NCBI RefSeq assembly: GCF_004795895.1
Contig: NZ_CP039250.1
Span: 2,728,001-2,792,000 of the forward strand
Reading direction: 5' to 3'
DNA: 64,000 nucleotides
Origin: Sphingopyxis sp. PAMC25046
Lineage (GTDB): Bacteria > Pseudomonadota > Alphaproteobacteria > Sphingomonadales > Sphingomonadaceae
A program made the translations under genes and the position numbers. Positions 34,533 to 43,048 of this stretch are shown here, piece after piece. A model generated the notes under the pieces. The model was not told the DNA's origin and made no database searches. It saw nothing but the letters and a program-made list of their open reading frames with translations. Position 1 is the first letter of the stretch; each line of letters starts with the position of its first letter.

Positions 34533-36232
34533 GGGTTCAACCTATGGCGATTGTCGTCGTCCTCGACAAGCCTTGCGTCGGGAAAAGCGGCCAAGGCGGC
34601 CTTCACAACGGGCAATTCGCGGATTCGCGCGTCATTGTCGTCGAGTTTTGCCTGCCGTACCTGACCAAGGCTCGGCCGTGCCTCGCCCTCACCCGCGCGA
34701 ACCTGCCAGCGGCTGCCGGTCTGGTTCAGCAGCGCTTCGCCAAGCCGCCGCGCGAAATCGCCGTCGAGTGCGGGCACCGGCGCATAGACAAGCAGCCCGG
34801 GTTCGAGCTCGACAAGCTTGAGATCGTCATAAACTTGCCGCGCAAGCTGGTGATTACCCGAGCTTTCGAGGAGCTGGTGGATTTGTGCGATCGTCAGCGC
34901 CGAGGCCGGCGTTTCGGCCGACGGCGTTTCTGCAGGCGGTGCTGTGGCGGTGTCGCCCTGCGGTACCGGCGGCGTCGGCGCGACCATCGGCGTCGCCGGC
35001 ACGCCGCCCTTTTCGAGCAGTTTCGCAAGCTCGCCCGGATCGGGCATCGATGCGGCATAGATCACGCGCAGCAACAACATTTCGAGATGTTCGAGCGGAT
35101 TGTTGGCGCGCAGCACCTCTTCATGCCCCTTGAGCAGCAATTGCCACAGCCGGTTGAGCGGCGCAAAACCGAGCTTTAGCGCCCATTCGCCGATGCGTTC
35201 GCGGTCCGATGCCGCAAGCGCGGGATCCTCGTGGCGCGAGACTTTTGCCAGCGTGATCGCATGCGTCAGGTCCATCAACCCGCGCACCATCGCGACCGGC
35301 TCGATTCCCAGCGCATATTGCCCGCGCGCGAGGTCGATCGCACCGCTCGCGTCGCCGTCGAGGATCGTCGCCATCAACTGCGCGATCGAGGTCCGATCGG
35401 AAAGCCCCAGCATCACGCGAACCTGATCGGCGCTGATCTTGCCGCCGCCATCGAGGTCTGCGTGCGCGATCGCCTGGTCGAGGATCGACAGGCCGTCGCG
35501 CACCGATCCCTCGGCGGCGTTGGCGATCAGCCAGATCGCGGGCGCCTCGGCCTCGACGCCTTCTTTCTGCAAAATCGCGCTGAAATGCGCGAACAGCATG
35601 TCGGGGGTGATGCGACGCAGGTCGAAACGCTGGCAGCGCGAGAGCACCGTCACCGGCACCTTGTTGACCTCTGTGGTCGCGAACAGGAATTTGACGTGTG
35701 GCGGCGGTTCTTCGAGCGTTTTCAAGAGCGCGTTGAACGCGTTGCGCGACAACATATGCACTTCGTCGATGATATAGATCTTGTAGCGCGCCGACACCGC
35801 GGCATAGCGCACCGCCTCGATGATCTCGCGCACATCGTCGACGCCGGTGTTCGACGCGGCGTCCATCTCGATCACGTCGATATGGCGCCCCTCGGTGATC
35901 GCGCGGCACGGTTCGCACACCCCGCACGGATCGATCGTCGGCCCGCCCTGCCCGTCGGGTCCGATGCAGTTCAAAGCCTTGGCAATCAGACGCGCGGTCG
36001 ACGTCTTGCCAACCCCGCGCACGCCGGTCATCAGAAACGCATGCGCCAGCCGGTCGCGCGCAATCGCGTTGCCGAGCGTGCGCACCATCGCATCCTGCCC
36101 GATCAGTTCGGCAAAGGTTTGCGGACGATATTTGCGGGCAAGGACGCGGTAGGGTCCGCTCGATGCCTGCGGCACCGTCTCGGGCAAATCCATTCCCAGC
36201 ATCGGGGTATCATCGTCGGCGGAATCATCCAT
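34529..36232 (-). CDS. dnaX: DNA polymerase III subunit gamma/tau
   Basis: A 567-residue clamp-loader ATPase. It has RKYRPQTFAELIGQDAMV at the N-terminus, Walker A GVRGVGKTSTA, a Cys zinc cluster (C..CGVCEPC), DEVHMLS and sensor SRCQRFDLRR. A Pro/Ala/Thr-rich linker at about 400-445 precedes the tau-type C-terminal domain. Whether a shorter gamma is made by frameshifting cannot be judged; no obvious A6/A7 slippery run was noticed. It lies just downstream of the SRP RNA gene and is followed by ybaB. Confidence 0.97.
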   Translation of the reverse strand: MDDSADDDTPMLGMDLPETVPQASSGPYRVLARKYRPQTFAELIGQDAMVRTLGNAIARDRLAHAFLMTGVRGVGKTSTARLIAKALNCIGPDGQGGPTIDPCGVCEPCRAITEGRHIDVIEMDAASNTGVDDVREIIEAVRYAAVSARYKIYIIDEVHMLSRNAFNALLKTLEEPPPHVKFLFATTEVNKVPVTVLSRCQRFDLRRITPDMLFAHFSAILQKEGVEAEAPAIWLIANAAEGSVRDGLSILDQAIAHADLDGGGKISADQVRVMLGLSDRTSIAQLMATILDGDASGAIDLARGQYALGIEPVAMVRGLMDLTHAITLAKVSRHEDPALAASDRERIGEWALKLGFAPLNRLWQLLLKGHEEVLRANNPLEHLEMLLLRVIYAASMPDPGELAKLLEKGGVPATPMVAPTPPVPQGDTATAPPAETPSAETPASALTIAQIHQLLESSGNHQLARQVYDDLKLVELEPGLLVYAPVPALDGDFARRLGEALLNQTGSRWQVRAGEGEARPSLGQVRQAKLDDNDARIRELPVVKAALAAFPDARLVEDDDNRHRLNP

Positions 36233-36281
36233 GCCCCCGTCTTAGGGGCGCGCCGCAGTCTTGTCGAAGGGGGAAATGGGT

Positions 36282-36370
36282 GGAAGCCGGAACGACCCGC
36301 GGCGAATTCGTTGCGGCTGCTTCCTTCCGGACCTGACCGGGTTGGCGAAGACCACGTCCGCCCGACTTCC
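36282..36370 (-). ncRNA. ffs: Bacterial small SRP RNA (4.5S RNA)
   Basis: On the minus strand the hallmark of helix 8 is present: GGTCAGGTCCGGAAGGAAGC followed by AGCC. The flanks pair into one long hairpin, with GGAAGTCGG at 36370 pairing with CCGGCTTCC at 36290-36282. This is the Ffh-binding RNA of the co-translational targeting machinery. The position next to dnaX is common in alphaproteobacteria. The exact ends are estimated from the outer stem. Confidence 0.95.
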
Positions 36371-36414
36371 GCGGCGCATATGGCGGTGCGCGCAAGAAAA
36401 TGCAAGCGCCGCTG

Positions 36415-36750
36415 TCAGCGCGGTCCCTGCATATTGCGGCTCTCGGCCGGGATATGGACGGTCAGCCCGTCGAGATCGTCGGTCAGCACGATCTGGCACG
36501 ACAGGCGGCTGGTGCGGCGCACCCCGGCGGCGAGGTCGAGCATATCCTCTTCCATCTCGCCCGCCGGCGGCAGGCGGTCGAAATCCTCTTTGGCAACGAT
36601 GACATGGCAGGTCGAGCAGGCCATTTGGCCCTCGCACGTCCCTTCGAGTGGCATCAGATGCGCCTGCGCGACGTCGAGCAGGATATCGCCGGGATTGGCC
36701 TCGGCCTCGGTATGCGCCTTGCCGTCGGCGTGAACGAATGTGACGCGCAT
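36415..36750 (-). CDS. Adrenodoxin-type [2Fe-2S] ferredoxin
   Basis: A 111-residue electron carrier. The cluster ligands are Cys39, Cys45, Cys48 and Cys85 in the C-x5-C-x2-C-x36-C pattern (EGTCEGQMACSTCHV, then RLSCQI). This is the vertebrate-type/Isc ferredoxin class. Its start overlaps the cysteine desulfurase stop by one base (TGATG at 36752-36748), so the two are coupled, consistent with a role in iron-sulfur cluster assembly. It could also serve a P450 or hydroxylase elsewhere. Confidence 0.94.
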   Translation of the reverse strand: MRVTFVHADGKAHTEAEANPGDILLDVAQAHLMPLEGTCEGQMACSTCHVIVAKEDFDRLPPAGEMEEDMLDLAAGVRRTSRLSCQIVLTDDLDGLTVHIPAESRNMQGPR

Positions 36751-37841
36751 CAGTTGACGCCCTGCAAGCGCGCGGCCGCCTTGATCGCATCGAGACCCTC
36801 GCGCAATTCCTGCTCGCTTGTATAGCGCCCCCAGCCGAGCCGGATCGACGCGCGCGCGTCGGCTTCGCTAACGCCCATTGCGCGAAGGACGTGGCTGACC
36901 TTGCCCGACCCGCTGCCGCACGCGCTGCCGAGCGAGAAGGCGATGTCGCGGGCATCGGACATCAGGCGAAGACCGTTCACGCCCTCGCGCCGGACGTTAA
37001 GATTGCCGTGATAGCGACGGTTCGCATCGCCGTTGATCGTCCATTCGGGCAGCAGGTCGAGCGCGAGCGACCAGAGGCGCTCGACATGCTCCGCGTCAGC
37101 GTCGAAGCGTTCGGCCGCGAGCGCCGCAGCAGCGCCGAAGCCGGCGCAGAGTGCGGGCGAGACGGTGCCCGAACGCATCCCCTGTTCCTGCGCGCCACCG
37201 AACATCAGCGGCGGCAGATCGACGCCGTCCCGGACCCAGAGCGCGCCGATCCCCTTGGGGCCGTGAATCTTGTGCGCCGAGAGCGCGATCAGGTCGGGGC
37301 CGTCGGGGATCGCGACGCGGCCATAGCCCTGCACGGCGTCGCACAGCAGCAAGCTGTTCTTCGCGTGCGCCGCAACGGCGAAATCGGCGACAGGCTGGAC
37401 GGTCCCGACCTCGTTGTTCACTAGCATCGTCGCGACGATGCCATTTTCGGGTATCAGTGCGTCATCGGGCGGCAGCGCCAGACCCTTTTCATCGACCGGC
37501 AGGATCGTCGCGTTCAGCCGCTCAAGGCACTGCAGCGACGCCGCATGTTCGATGCTGAGCCCCGCGACCCCGCCCGGCATCGCCTCGGCCCCGCGCAGCA
37601 ACGCCCAGTTGAGCGCCTCGGTCGCGCCCGAGGTGAAGAAGACGCGTCCGCCCTTCGGCAGCAGCGCCGCAACCTGATCGCGCGCGACCTCGACCGCGGC
37701 GGCGGCGGCGCGGCCGGCCTTGTGCGTGCTCGACGGATTCGCGTAACCATCGCCTTCCCCAGCTCCCTCAAGCCAGCGCAGCATCGCCTCGCGCGCCTCG
37801 GGAGCGAGCGGCGTAGTGGCTTGATAGTCGAGGTAAATCAT
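36750..37841 (-). CDS. Cysteine desulfurase (NifS/IscS-like)
   Basis: A 363-residue PLP enzyme taking sulfur from cysteine to a protein persulfide. It starts MIYLDYQATTPLAPEAREAM at ATG 37841. The PLP lysine lies in ALSAHKIHGPKGIGAL and the active Cys in SLGSACGSGSGKVSHVL. It is somewhat shorter than IscS (about 400) and closer to NifS-type desulfurases. It forms an operon with the ferredoxin. A Fur-like palindrome lies 19 bp upstream of the start, suggesting iron regulation. Confidence 0.94.
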   Translation of the reverse strand: MIYLDYQATTPLAPEAREAMLRWLEGAGEGDGYANPSSTHKAGRAAAAAVEVARDQVAALLPKGGRVFFTSGATEALNWALLRGAEAMPGGVAGLSIEHAASLQCLERLNATILPVDEKGLALPPDDALIPENGIVATMLVNNEVGTVQPVADFAVAAHAKNSLLLCDAVQGYGRVAIPDGPDLIALSAHKIHGPKGIGALWVRDGVDLPPLMFGGAQEQGMRSGTVSPALCAGFGAAAALAAERFDADAEHVERLWSLALDLLPEWTINGDANRRYHGNLNVRREGVNGLRLMSDARDIAFSLGSACGSGSGKVSHVLRAMGVSEADARASIRLGWGRYTSEQELREGLDAIKAAARLQGVN

Positions 37842-37859
37842 CCGGCGCGAAAGTCCTTG

Positions 37860-37876
37860 TTGCGAACGATTCGCAA
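37860..37876. promoter_or_regulatory. Fur-like palindrome in the desulfurase/hydrolase intergenic region
   Basis: TTGCGAACGATTCGCAA is a 17-bp dyad with 7-bp perfect arms. Within it, TGCGAAC-G-ATTCGCA fits the 7-1-7 layout of Fur-family operators with one asymmetric base. It lies 19-35 bp upstream of the cysteine desulfurase start, where bound repressor would block transcription. Confidence 0.55.
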
Positions 37877-37981
37877 AAGTTGCATGTTGAGACCTATTTT
37901 CTATATAGGCGCCAATCCCGCTCCGCCACCCCGCCCCTCGGCGAATCACTGGCAAGCCCAAGACATATAGAAGGTGCGCCC

Positions 37982-38638
37982 ATGCCCGACGTCATTTTCC
38001 CCGGCCCCGAGGGCCGCATCGAAGGCCGTTTCTCGCCCCCGCCGCGTCCGCGCGCGCCGGTCGCGCTGATCCTCCACCCGCATCCGCAGGGCGGCGGGAC
38101 GATGAACGACCGCATCACGCAAGCGATGTACAAGAGCTTCGTCGCGCGCGGTTTCGCGGTGCTGCGCTTCAACTTCCGTGGCGTCGGCCGCAGCCAGGGC
38201 ACGTTCGACAACGGCATCGGCGAGCTTAGCGACGCCGCATCGGCGCTCGACTGGGTGCAGTCGATCCATCCCGAGGCGCAGACGACGTGGGTCGCGGGCT
38301 TCAGCTTCGGCGCGTGGATCGGCATGCAGCTTTTGATGCGCCGCCCCGAAATCCGAGGTTTCCTGTCGGTCGCGCCGCCCGCTAACATGTACGACTTCAG
38401 CTTCCTCGCGCCCTGCCCCTCGTCGGGCATCATCGTCGCGGGCGGGCAGGACGAGATCGTGCCGCCGAGCGCGGTGCAGAAGCTGGTCGACAAGCTGCGC
38501 ACCCAAAAGGGCATCACGATCCATCACGACGAAATCCCGCGCGCCAACCATTTCTTCGAGCATGAGCTCGACCAGTTGATGAAGTCGCTCGATAATTATC
38601 TGGATATGCGGCTCGCGCCCGATTCGCCGATCCGCTGA
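37982..38638 (+). CDS. Alpha/beta hydrolase
   Basis: A 218-residue hydrolase. The start ATG 37982 follows AGAAGGTG. It has LHPHPQGGGTMNDRITQ, a nucleophile elbow GFSFGAW (Ser), the acid region GGQDEIVPP and a terminal RANHFFEHELD with the catalytic His. This is the dienelactone-hydrolase-like/CocE-NonD small hydrolase group common in alphaproteobacteria. The substrate is unknown. It is divergent from the cysteine desulfurase gene. Confidence 0.9.
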   Translation: MPDVIFPGPEGRIEGRFSPPPRPRAPVALILHPHPQGGGTMNDRITQAMYKSFVARGFAVLRFNFRGVGRSQGTFDNGIGELSDAASALDWVQSIHPEAQTTWVAGFSFGAWIGMQLLMRRPEIRGFLSVAPPANMYDFSFLAPCPSSGIIVAGGQDEIVPPSAVQKLVDKLRTQKGITIHHDEIPRANHFFEHELDQLMKSLDNYLDMRLAPDSPIR

Positions 38639-38644
38639 CGAAAT

Positions 38645-38751
38645 GATCCTCCCTGTGGCGAAGCCATGGGGAGGTGGCAGCCGGCACAGCCGCTGACGGA
38701 GGGGCAAATGGCGCAACGTCGCTGCCCTCCACCACTGCGGCAGGGAGGATC
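38645..38751. repeat. Palindromic intergenic element with 11-bp perfect terminal inverted repeats
   Basis: A 107-bp element between the alpha/beta hydrolase and a small membrane-protein gene. The ends GATCCTCCCTG (38645-38655) and CAGGGAGGATC (38741-38751) are perfect inverted repeats. Inner blocks GGGGAGGTGGCAG and GCTGCCCTCCACC are approximately complementary, so the element can fold nearly end to end. It has the style of sphingomonad intergenic palindromes and differs in sequence from the element at 1232. Confidence 0.8.
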
Positions 38752-38755
38752 TTTA

Positions 38756-38920
38756 TTATTTCACCGGCACCAGCCAGATCGCGATATTCGCGAACATCAC
38801 CAGCGCGGCGATCAGCATCAACAGCGCGCGGCGTCGGTCGCCCTTGCGAAAAACATAAACGGCGCCGCCGGTGAGCAGCACGCCGGTCAGCATCAGGATG
38901 GACATGATCGTGTCGGACAT
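38756..38920 (-). CDS. Small two-helix membrane protein, 54 aa
   Basis: A clean reading frame from ATG 38920 to TAA 38756. It has a first hydrophobic helix (MSILMLTGVLLTGGAVYVF), a basic turn (RKGDRRR) and a second hydrophobic helix (ALLMLIAALVMFANIAIWL), ending VPVK. The hairpin topology with a positive loop fits a genuine inner-membrane miniprotein. No strong ribosome-binding site is seen. The stop lies 5 bp from the palindromic element. The function is unknown and the family is not recognised. Confidence 0.65.
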   Translation of the reverse strand: MSDTIMSILMLTGVLLTGGAVYVFRKGDRRRALLMLIAALVMFANIAIWLVPVK

Positions 38921-39032
38921 GGGGCGGCTTTATCGGCGGCGTCACAAATTTGCCACCTCGCTTATGGCCAATCCGCGCGGCTTGGCCTAAAGGGCGCTCA
39001 TCGATTCCCTATCGCCCCGCGGGAGCCGCATC

Positions 39033-39497
39033 ATGCGCATTGCAATAGCCTCTGACCACGCCGCCTGGGAGCTGAAAGCCGCTCTCGCCGATTGGCTTCG
39101 CGAAGCCGGCCACGAAGTCGAGGATCTCGGCACGAACGGCCCCGAAAGCGTCGACTATCCCGATTATGGCTACCGGCTCGGCGAAGCGATCGCCAACGGC
39201 CGCGCGGAACGCGGCGTCGCGCTCTGCGGATCGGGCATCGGCATCTCGATTTCGGTCAACCGCAACCCCGCCGCGCGCTGCGCGCTCGTGTCCGAACCGC
39301 TGTCGGCGAAGCTGGCTCGCGAGCATAATGACGCGAACGTCATCGCGATGGGCGCGCGCCTGACGGGCATCGACATGGCAAAGGCGTGCCTCGACGCGTT
39401 CCTCACCACCGATTTCGCCGGCGACCGTCACGCGCGCCGCGTCGACAAGCTTTCCAATCCTCCCGTCAATTTGGCCCAACTGGAGACCAGCCGATGA
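39033..39497 (+). CDS. rpiB: Ribose 5-phosphate isomerase B
   Basis: A 154-residue enzyme of the pentose phosphate pathway. [15 protein letters not shown] carries the conserved Asp-His, the [13 protein letters not shown] loop has the catalytic Cys, and [12 protein letters not shown] follows. It is coupled to glyA by a 4-bp overlap. The C-terminus ([10 protein letters not shown]) is normal for LacAB_rpiB proteins. Confidence 0.96.
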   Translation: MRIAIASDHAAWELKAALADWLREAGHEVEDLGTNGPESVDYPDYGYRLGEAIANGRAERGVALCGSGIGISISVNRNPAARCALVSEPLSAKLAREHNDANVIAMGARLTGIDMAKACLDAFLTTDFAGDRHARRVDKLSNPPVNLAQLETSR

Positions 39498-40801
39498 CCA
39501 CAGACACGCTCGACAAGCCCATCAAATCGGCCGGCTATTTCACCGACGGCGTCGGCACGGTCGACCCCGCGGTCGCGGCGGCGATGAAGCACGAACTCGA
39601 ACGCGAACAATATCAGATCGAGCTGATCGCGTCGGAGAATATCGTTTCGAAGGCGGTGCTAGAGGCGCAAGGATCGGTTTTCACCAACAAATATGCCGAA
39701 GGCTATCCGGGCAAGCGTTATTATCAGGGCTGCGCGCCGTCGGACGAGGTCGAAACCCTCGCGATCGATCGCGCCAAACAGCTGTTCGACGCCGGTTTCG
39801 TCAACGTCCAGCCACACTCGGGCGCGCAGGCGAATGGCGCGGTGATGCTCGCGCTGACCAAGCCCGGCGCGACGATCATGGGCATGAGCCTCGACGCCGG
39901 CGGCCACCTGACGCACGGCGCGCCACCCGCCATGTCGGGCAAATGGTATAACGCCGTGCAATATGGCGTGCGCCCCGACGACCATCTCGTGGATTTCGAT
40001 CAGGTCGAAGCGCTCGCCAAGGAACATCGCCCCTCGCTGATCATCGCCGGCGGCTCGGCCTATCCGCGCACGCTCGATTTCGCACGCTTCCGCGCAATCG
40101 CCGACGATGTCGGCGCGCTGCTGATGGTCGACATGGCCCACTTTGCCGGCCTTGTCGCCGGCGGCGCGCATCCGTCGCCGATGGAGCATGCGCATGTCGT
40201 CACCACCACGACGCACAAGACGCTGCGCGGCCCGCGCGGCGGCATGATCCTGACCAACGACGAAGCGATCGCCAAGCGCATCAATTCGGCGGTCTTCCCC
40301 GGGCTGCAGGGCGGCCCGCTGATGCACGTCATCGCCGCCAAGGCGGTCGCCTTCGGCGAAGCGCTGCGTCCCGAATTCAAGGATTACGCCAAGGCGACCA
40401 TCGCCAATGCGCAAGCGCTCGCTAATCGGCTCAAGGCGCGCGGCGCCGATGTCGTCGCGGGCGGCACCGACACGCATCTGGCGCTGATCGACCTCCGCCC
40501 GCTCGGCATCACCGGCCGCGACGCCGACGAGGCGCTCGAGCGCAGCGCGATCACCTGCAACAAGAATGGCGTTCCCTTCGACCCGCTGCCCCCGGTCAAG
40601 ACCAGCGGTATCCGTGTCGGATCGCCCGCGGGCACGACGCGCGGCTTCGGCATCGCCGAGTTTGAGGAAATCGGCGACATGGTCGCCGACGTGCTCGAGG
40701 CGCTGCGCGACAAGGGCGAGCATGGCGACGCCGATGTCGAAGCGGATGTTCGCGGCCGCGTCCGCGCGCTATGCGAGCGCTTCCCCATCTATCAGGGATA
40801 G
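39494..40801 (+). CDS. glyA: Serine hydroxymethyltransferase
   Basis: A 435-residue PLP enzyme converting serine and tetrahydrofolate to glycine and methylene-THF. It contains [15 protein letters not shown], the SGAQAN loop, the PLP lysine in [16 protein letters not shown] and the folate region near [10 protein letters not shown]. Start ATG 39494 overlaps the rpiB stop (ATGA). It is the second gene of an rpiB-glyA-(small protein)-nrdR-trmJ run. Confidence 0.98.
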   Translation: MTTDTLDKPIKSAGYFTDGVGTVDPAVAAAMKHELEREQYQIELIASENIVSKAVLEAQGSVFTNKYAEGYPGKRYYQGCAPSDEVETLAIDRAKQLFDAGFVNVQPHSGAQANGAVMLALTKPGATIMGMSLDAGGHLTHGAPPAMSGKWYNAVQYGVRPDDHLVDFDQVEALAKEHRPSLIIAGGSAYPRTLDFARFRAIADDVGALLMVDMAHFAGLVAGGAHPSPMEHAHVVTTTTHKTLRGPRGGMILTNDEAIAKRINSAVFPGLQGGPLMHVIAAKAVAFGEALRPEFKDYAKATIANAQALANRLKARGADVVAGGTDTHLALIDLRPLGITGRDADEALERSAITCNKNGVPFDPLPPVKTSGIRVGSPAGTTRGFGIAEFEEIGDMVADVLEALRDKGEHGDADVEADVRGRVRALCERFPIYQG

Positions 40802-40806
40802 AATCG

Positions 40807-41025
40807 ATGGCGCGCCAGCACCCCGAGGAACCGACATTGATCGAGCTCTCGATCGAAGAGGTCAAGGCAATGGGCAAGCAGGGGATGGACCATCCCTCGA
40901 CGCGTCCCGTCCTGACCGGCGGGGTCGTCGGCGCGATCGCGGGAGCGGTGCTGCCGGTCGTGACTTGGCCGGTCGGCCTGTTCGCTGGCGCCGCCATCGC
41001 GCTCTATTCGCGGGTGAAACGCTAA
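40807..41025 (+). CDS. Small protein with Gly/Ala-rich hydrophobic hairpin, 72 aa
   Basis: Starts at ATG 40807, 5 bp after glyA. The N-terminus is acidic and helical ([17 protein letters not shown]). The C-terminal half is a glycine-zipper-like hydrophobic stretch ([20 protein letters not shown]) ending in a basic YSRVKR. It is probably membrane-associated. It is located in the same operon as glyA and nrdR. I do not recognise a named family. Confidence 0.68.
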   Translation: MARQHPEEPTLIELSIEEVKAMGKQGMDHPSTRPVLTGGVVGAIAGAVLPVVTWPVGLFAGAAIALYSRVKR

Positions 41026-41029
41026 GCCT

Positions 41030-41497
41030 ATGCGCTGCCCCTATTGCGGACATGAAGACAGCCAGGTGAAGGACAGCCGTCCGACCGAGGACGGCGCGGC
41101 GATCCGCCGCCGCCGTCAGTGCGAGGATTGCGGCGCGCGCTTCACCACCTTCGAGCGCATCCAGCTGCGCGAAGTCGCGGTGCTCAAGACGGGCGGGACG
41201 CGCGAGCCCTTCGACCGCGAGAAATTGATGCGCAGCGTCCAGATCGCGTGCCGCAAGCGCCCGATCGACGGCGCGCGCATCGAGCGGCTGGTGTCGGGCA
41301 TCCAGCGCCAGCTCGAAACCTCCGGCGAAAGCGAAGTGCAGGCACAGCAAATCGGCGCGATGGTGATGGAGGCGCTGAAGGGCTTCGACAATGTCGCCTA
41401 TATCCGCTTCGCCAGCGTCTATCGCGACTTCACCGAAGCCAAGGATTTCGAGGAATTCGCCTCGACGATCACCGAGGCGGCGCGGCCGATCAAATGA
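41030..41497 (+). CDS. nrdR: Transcriptional repressor NrdR
   Basis: A 155-residue regulator of ribonucleotide reductase genes. The N-terminal zinc ribbon is [17 protein letters not shown] with a second Cys pair in [12 protein letters not shown]. The ATP-cone domain follows ([19 protein letters not shown], read in part). Length and motifs are standard. It overlaps trmJ by 4 bp. Confidence 0.97.
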   Translation: MRCPYCGHEDSQVKDSRPTEDGAAIRRRRQCEDCGARFTTFERIQLREVAVLKTGGTREPFDREKLMRSVQIACRKRPIDGARIERLVSGIQRQLETSGESEVQAQQIGAMVMEALKGFDNVAYIRFASVYRDFTEAKDFEEFASTITEAARPIK

Positions 41498-42222
41498 CCG
41501 CGGCCGCCCCGCCCCCCGTCATCGTCCTCGTCCGTCCACAGCTTGGCGAGAATATCGGCAAGGCGGCGCGCGCGATGCTCAATTTCGGGCTGACCGAACT
41601 GCGCCTCGTCGCCCCGCGCGACGGCTGGCCCAACCCCGATGCGGGGCCGGCGGCGTCGGGCGCCGACATTGTGCTTTCCGGCGCGCAGGTCTTCGATACG
41701 CTCGCCGACGCCGTCGCCGATTGCACGACCATCTATGCCACCACGGTGCGCAAGCGCGGCGTCACCAAGCCGGTGCTGACGCCGGAAGCGGCAGCGCGCG
41801 AGGTTCATGCCGGCGCGGGACGCTCGGCCTATGTCTTCGGCCCCGAACGGTCGGGGCTCGAAACCGACGACGTCACGCTGGCGCACAAGATCGTCACCGT
41901 GCCGATCAACCCCGAATTCGCTTCGCTCAATCTTGCCCAGGCGGTGATCCTGCTCGCCTATGAATGGTCCAAAGGCGTCGCGCTCGCGAGCCCGCCCGAA
42001 GTGCCGCTCGATCCCCCGGCGGAGCATGGCGTGCTCGAAGAATTCATCCAGCACCTGGAGCGCGACCTCGACAAGAGCGGCTATTTCTTCCCGCCCGAAC
42101 GACGCGAAATGACGCTGCGCACCCTGCGCACCGCGCTGACCAAGACGGGCTGGTCCTATAATGACGTCCGAATGATGCACGGCATTATTACCGCGCTTGG
42201 CCGAACTCCAAGACCGCGTTGA
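41494..42222 (+). CDS. trmJ: tRNA (cytidine/uridine-2'-O-)-methyltransferase TrmJ family
   Basis: A 242-residue SPOUT methyltransferase. It has [20 protein letters not shown] at the N-terminus, the [12 protein letters not shown] motif and the knot-forming [16 protein letters not shown] segment that binds AdoMet. A C-terminal helical extension ([15 protein letters not shown]) is typical of TrmJ. It modifies position 32 of tRNAs. Start ATG 41494 overlaps the nrdR stop. Confidence 0.93.
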   Translation: MTAAAPPPVIVLVRPQLGENIGKAARAMLNFGLTELRLVAPRDGWPNPDAGPAASGADIVLSGAQVFDTLADAVADCTTIYATTVRKRGVTKPVLTPEAAAREVHAGAGRSAYVFGPERSGLETDDVTLAHKIVTVPINPEFASLNLAQAVILLAYEWSKGVALASPPEVPLDPPAEHGVLEEFIQHLERDLDKSGYFFPPERREMTLRTLRTALTKTGWSYNDVRMMHGIITALGRTPRPR

Positions 42223-42289
42223 GTATTGATCTCGACAACGGCGCATCGCGCTTTTAGAAGGCCGGGTCCTTCAAGGAGCGAACAGCTTT

Positions 42290-42511
42290 ATGATTTCCGT
42301 AATACTTTCCCTGGCTCTGGCCGCGACCGCGGCCAACGGAGCCGACACCCCTCCGGCCAAGGCGGCAAAGCCAAAAAAGGTCTGCACCAAAGTCGAAGTT
42401 ACCGGCAGCACCGTGCCGAAACGCGTGTGCCGTATCGTCGCCGAGCCCGCTCCGCAGAAGGAAGAGGCGCACGCCGCCGACCACAAGCCCGAAACCGGCG
42501 CGACCAACTAA
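42290..42511 (+). CDS. Small secreted protein, 73 aa
   Basis: A short signal peptide (MISVILSLALAATAANGA) is followed by a Lys/Ala-rich stretch and a core with two cysteines (KKVCTKVEVTGSTVPKRVCR). That core could form a disulfide-closed loop in the periplasm. The C-terminus is acidic and Ala-rich. Similar KxxCxxxxxTGSxxPxxxC proteins occur widely in sphingomonads, but no function is known to me. It converges with the chorismate mutase gene. Confidence 0.75.
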   Translation: MISVILSLALAATAANGADTPPAKAAKPKKVCTKVEVTGSTVPKRVCRIVAEPAPQKEEAHAADHKPETGATN

Positions 42512-42522
42512 GCGCCGACGCG

Positions 42523-42834
42523 TCAGCCGGTGCGAAGGCGGTCCCATTCGATCGCCTCATAAGCGATCGATTGTTCGACCAGTTCGTTCCATACCGCACG
42601 CAGCCGCTCGGGCTCCAGTCCGGCCGCCCCGGCCTCGCGCGTGACATTGTCGAGCACCTCGGCCTTGCGCGCCTCGTCGCGAACGGCGTCGCGGTCGGCC
42701 TTGATGCGCGCGGCCGCATCCATATAGCCGAAACGGCGGACGAGCAGCGCGACGAGTTCGCGGTCGACCTGATCGACCCCGGCGCGGACCTCGGTCATCG
42801 TTTCGCATTGTTCGGGAAGTTTGGCGGACGTCAT
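42523..42834 (-). CDS. Chorismate mutase / isochorismate-pyruvate-lyase-like protein (AroQ fold)
   Basis: A 103-residue all-helical AroQ domain. Conserved positions include MTEVRAGVDQVDRELVALLV with Arg, AARIKADRD with the catalytic Lys, and a C-terminal LVEQSIAYEAIEWDRL helix. The sequence is closer to PchB-type/periplasmic-type AroQ proteins than the gene at 20587. It may be an extra chorismate mutase. Start ATG 42834 is chosen; a much longer reading frame upstream is not supported. Confidence 0.85.
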   Translation of the reverse strand: MTSAKLPEQCETMTEVRAGVDQVDRELVALLVRRFGYMDAAARIKADRDAVRDEARKAEVLDNVTREAGAAGLEPERLRAVWNELVEQSIAYEAIEWDRLRTG

Positions 42835-42956
42835 GCGCGCTGCCTTTAACGGCTTTTTCCGCTGTGTCGAGCAGCGGCTGTAAAGCTTGACTTTGCACCA
42901 ATCGCCGTCTAACCGCGCGCCTTCGCAATGGACCCCGCACCCCGGTGAAGCGGCGG

Positions 42957-43000
42957 TCGCATATGGTGTCGAGCCTGTCGAGACATCCATATGGTGCGAC
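42957..43000. repeat. Imperfect inverted repeat in the rpsD leader
   Basis: TCGCATATGG (42957-42966) and CCATATGGTGCGA (42988-43000) are complementary apart from a 3-nt insertion, and the enclosed GTCGAGCCTGTCGAGAC can pair further. It lies about 50 bp upstream of the rpsD start. It may be a degenerate intergenic repeat or a regulatory structure in the ribosomal-protein leader. Confidence 0.5.
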
Positions 43001-43048
43001 CCGGGACCCGCCGAAATCCTTCGGCAAACAGCATATTGGAGACGACAT

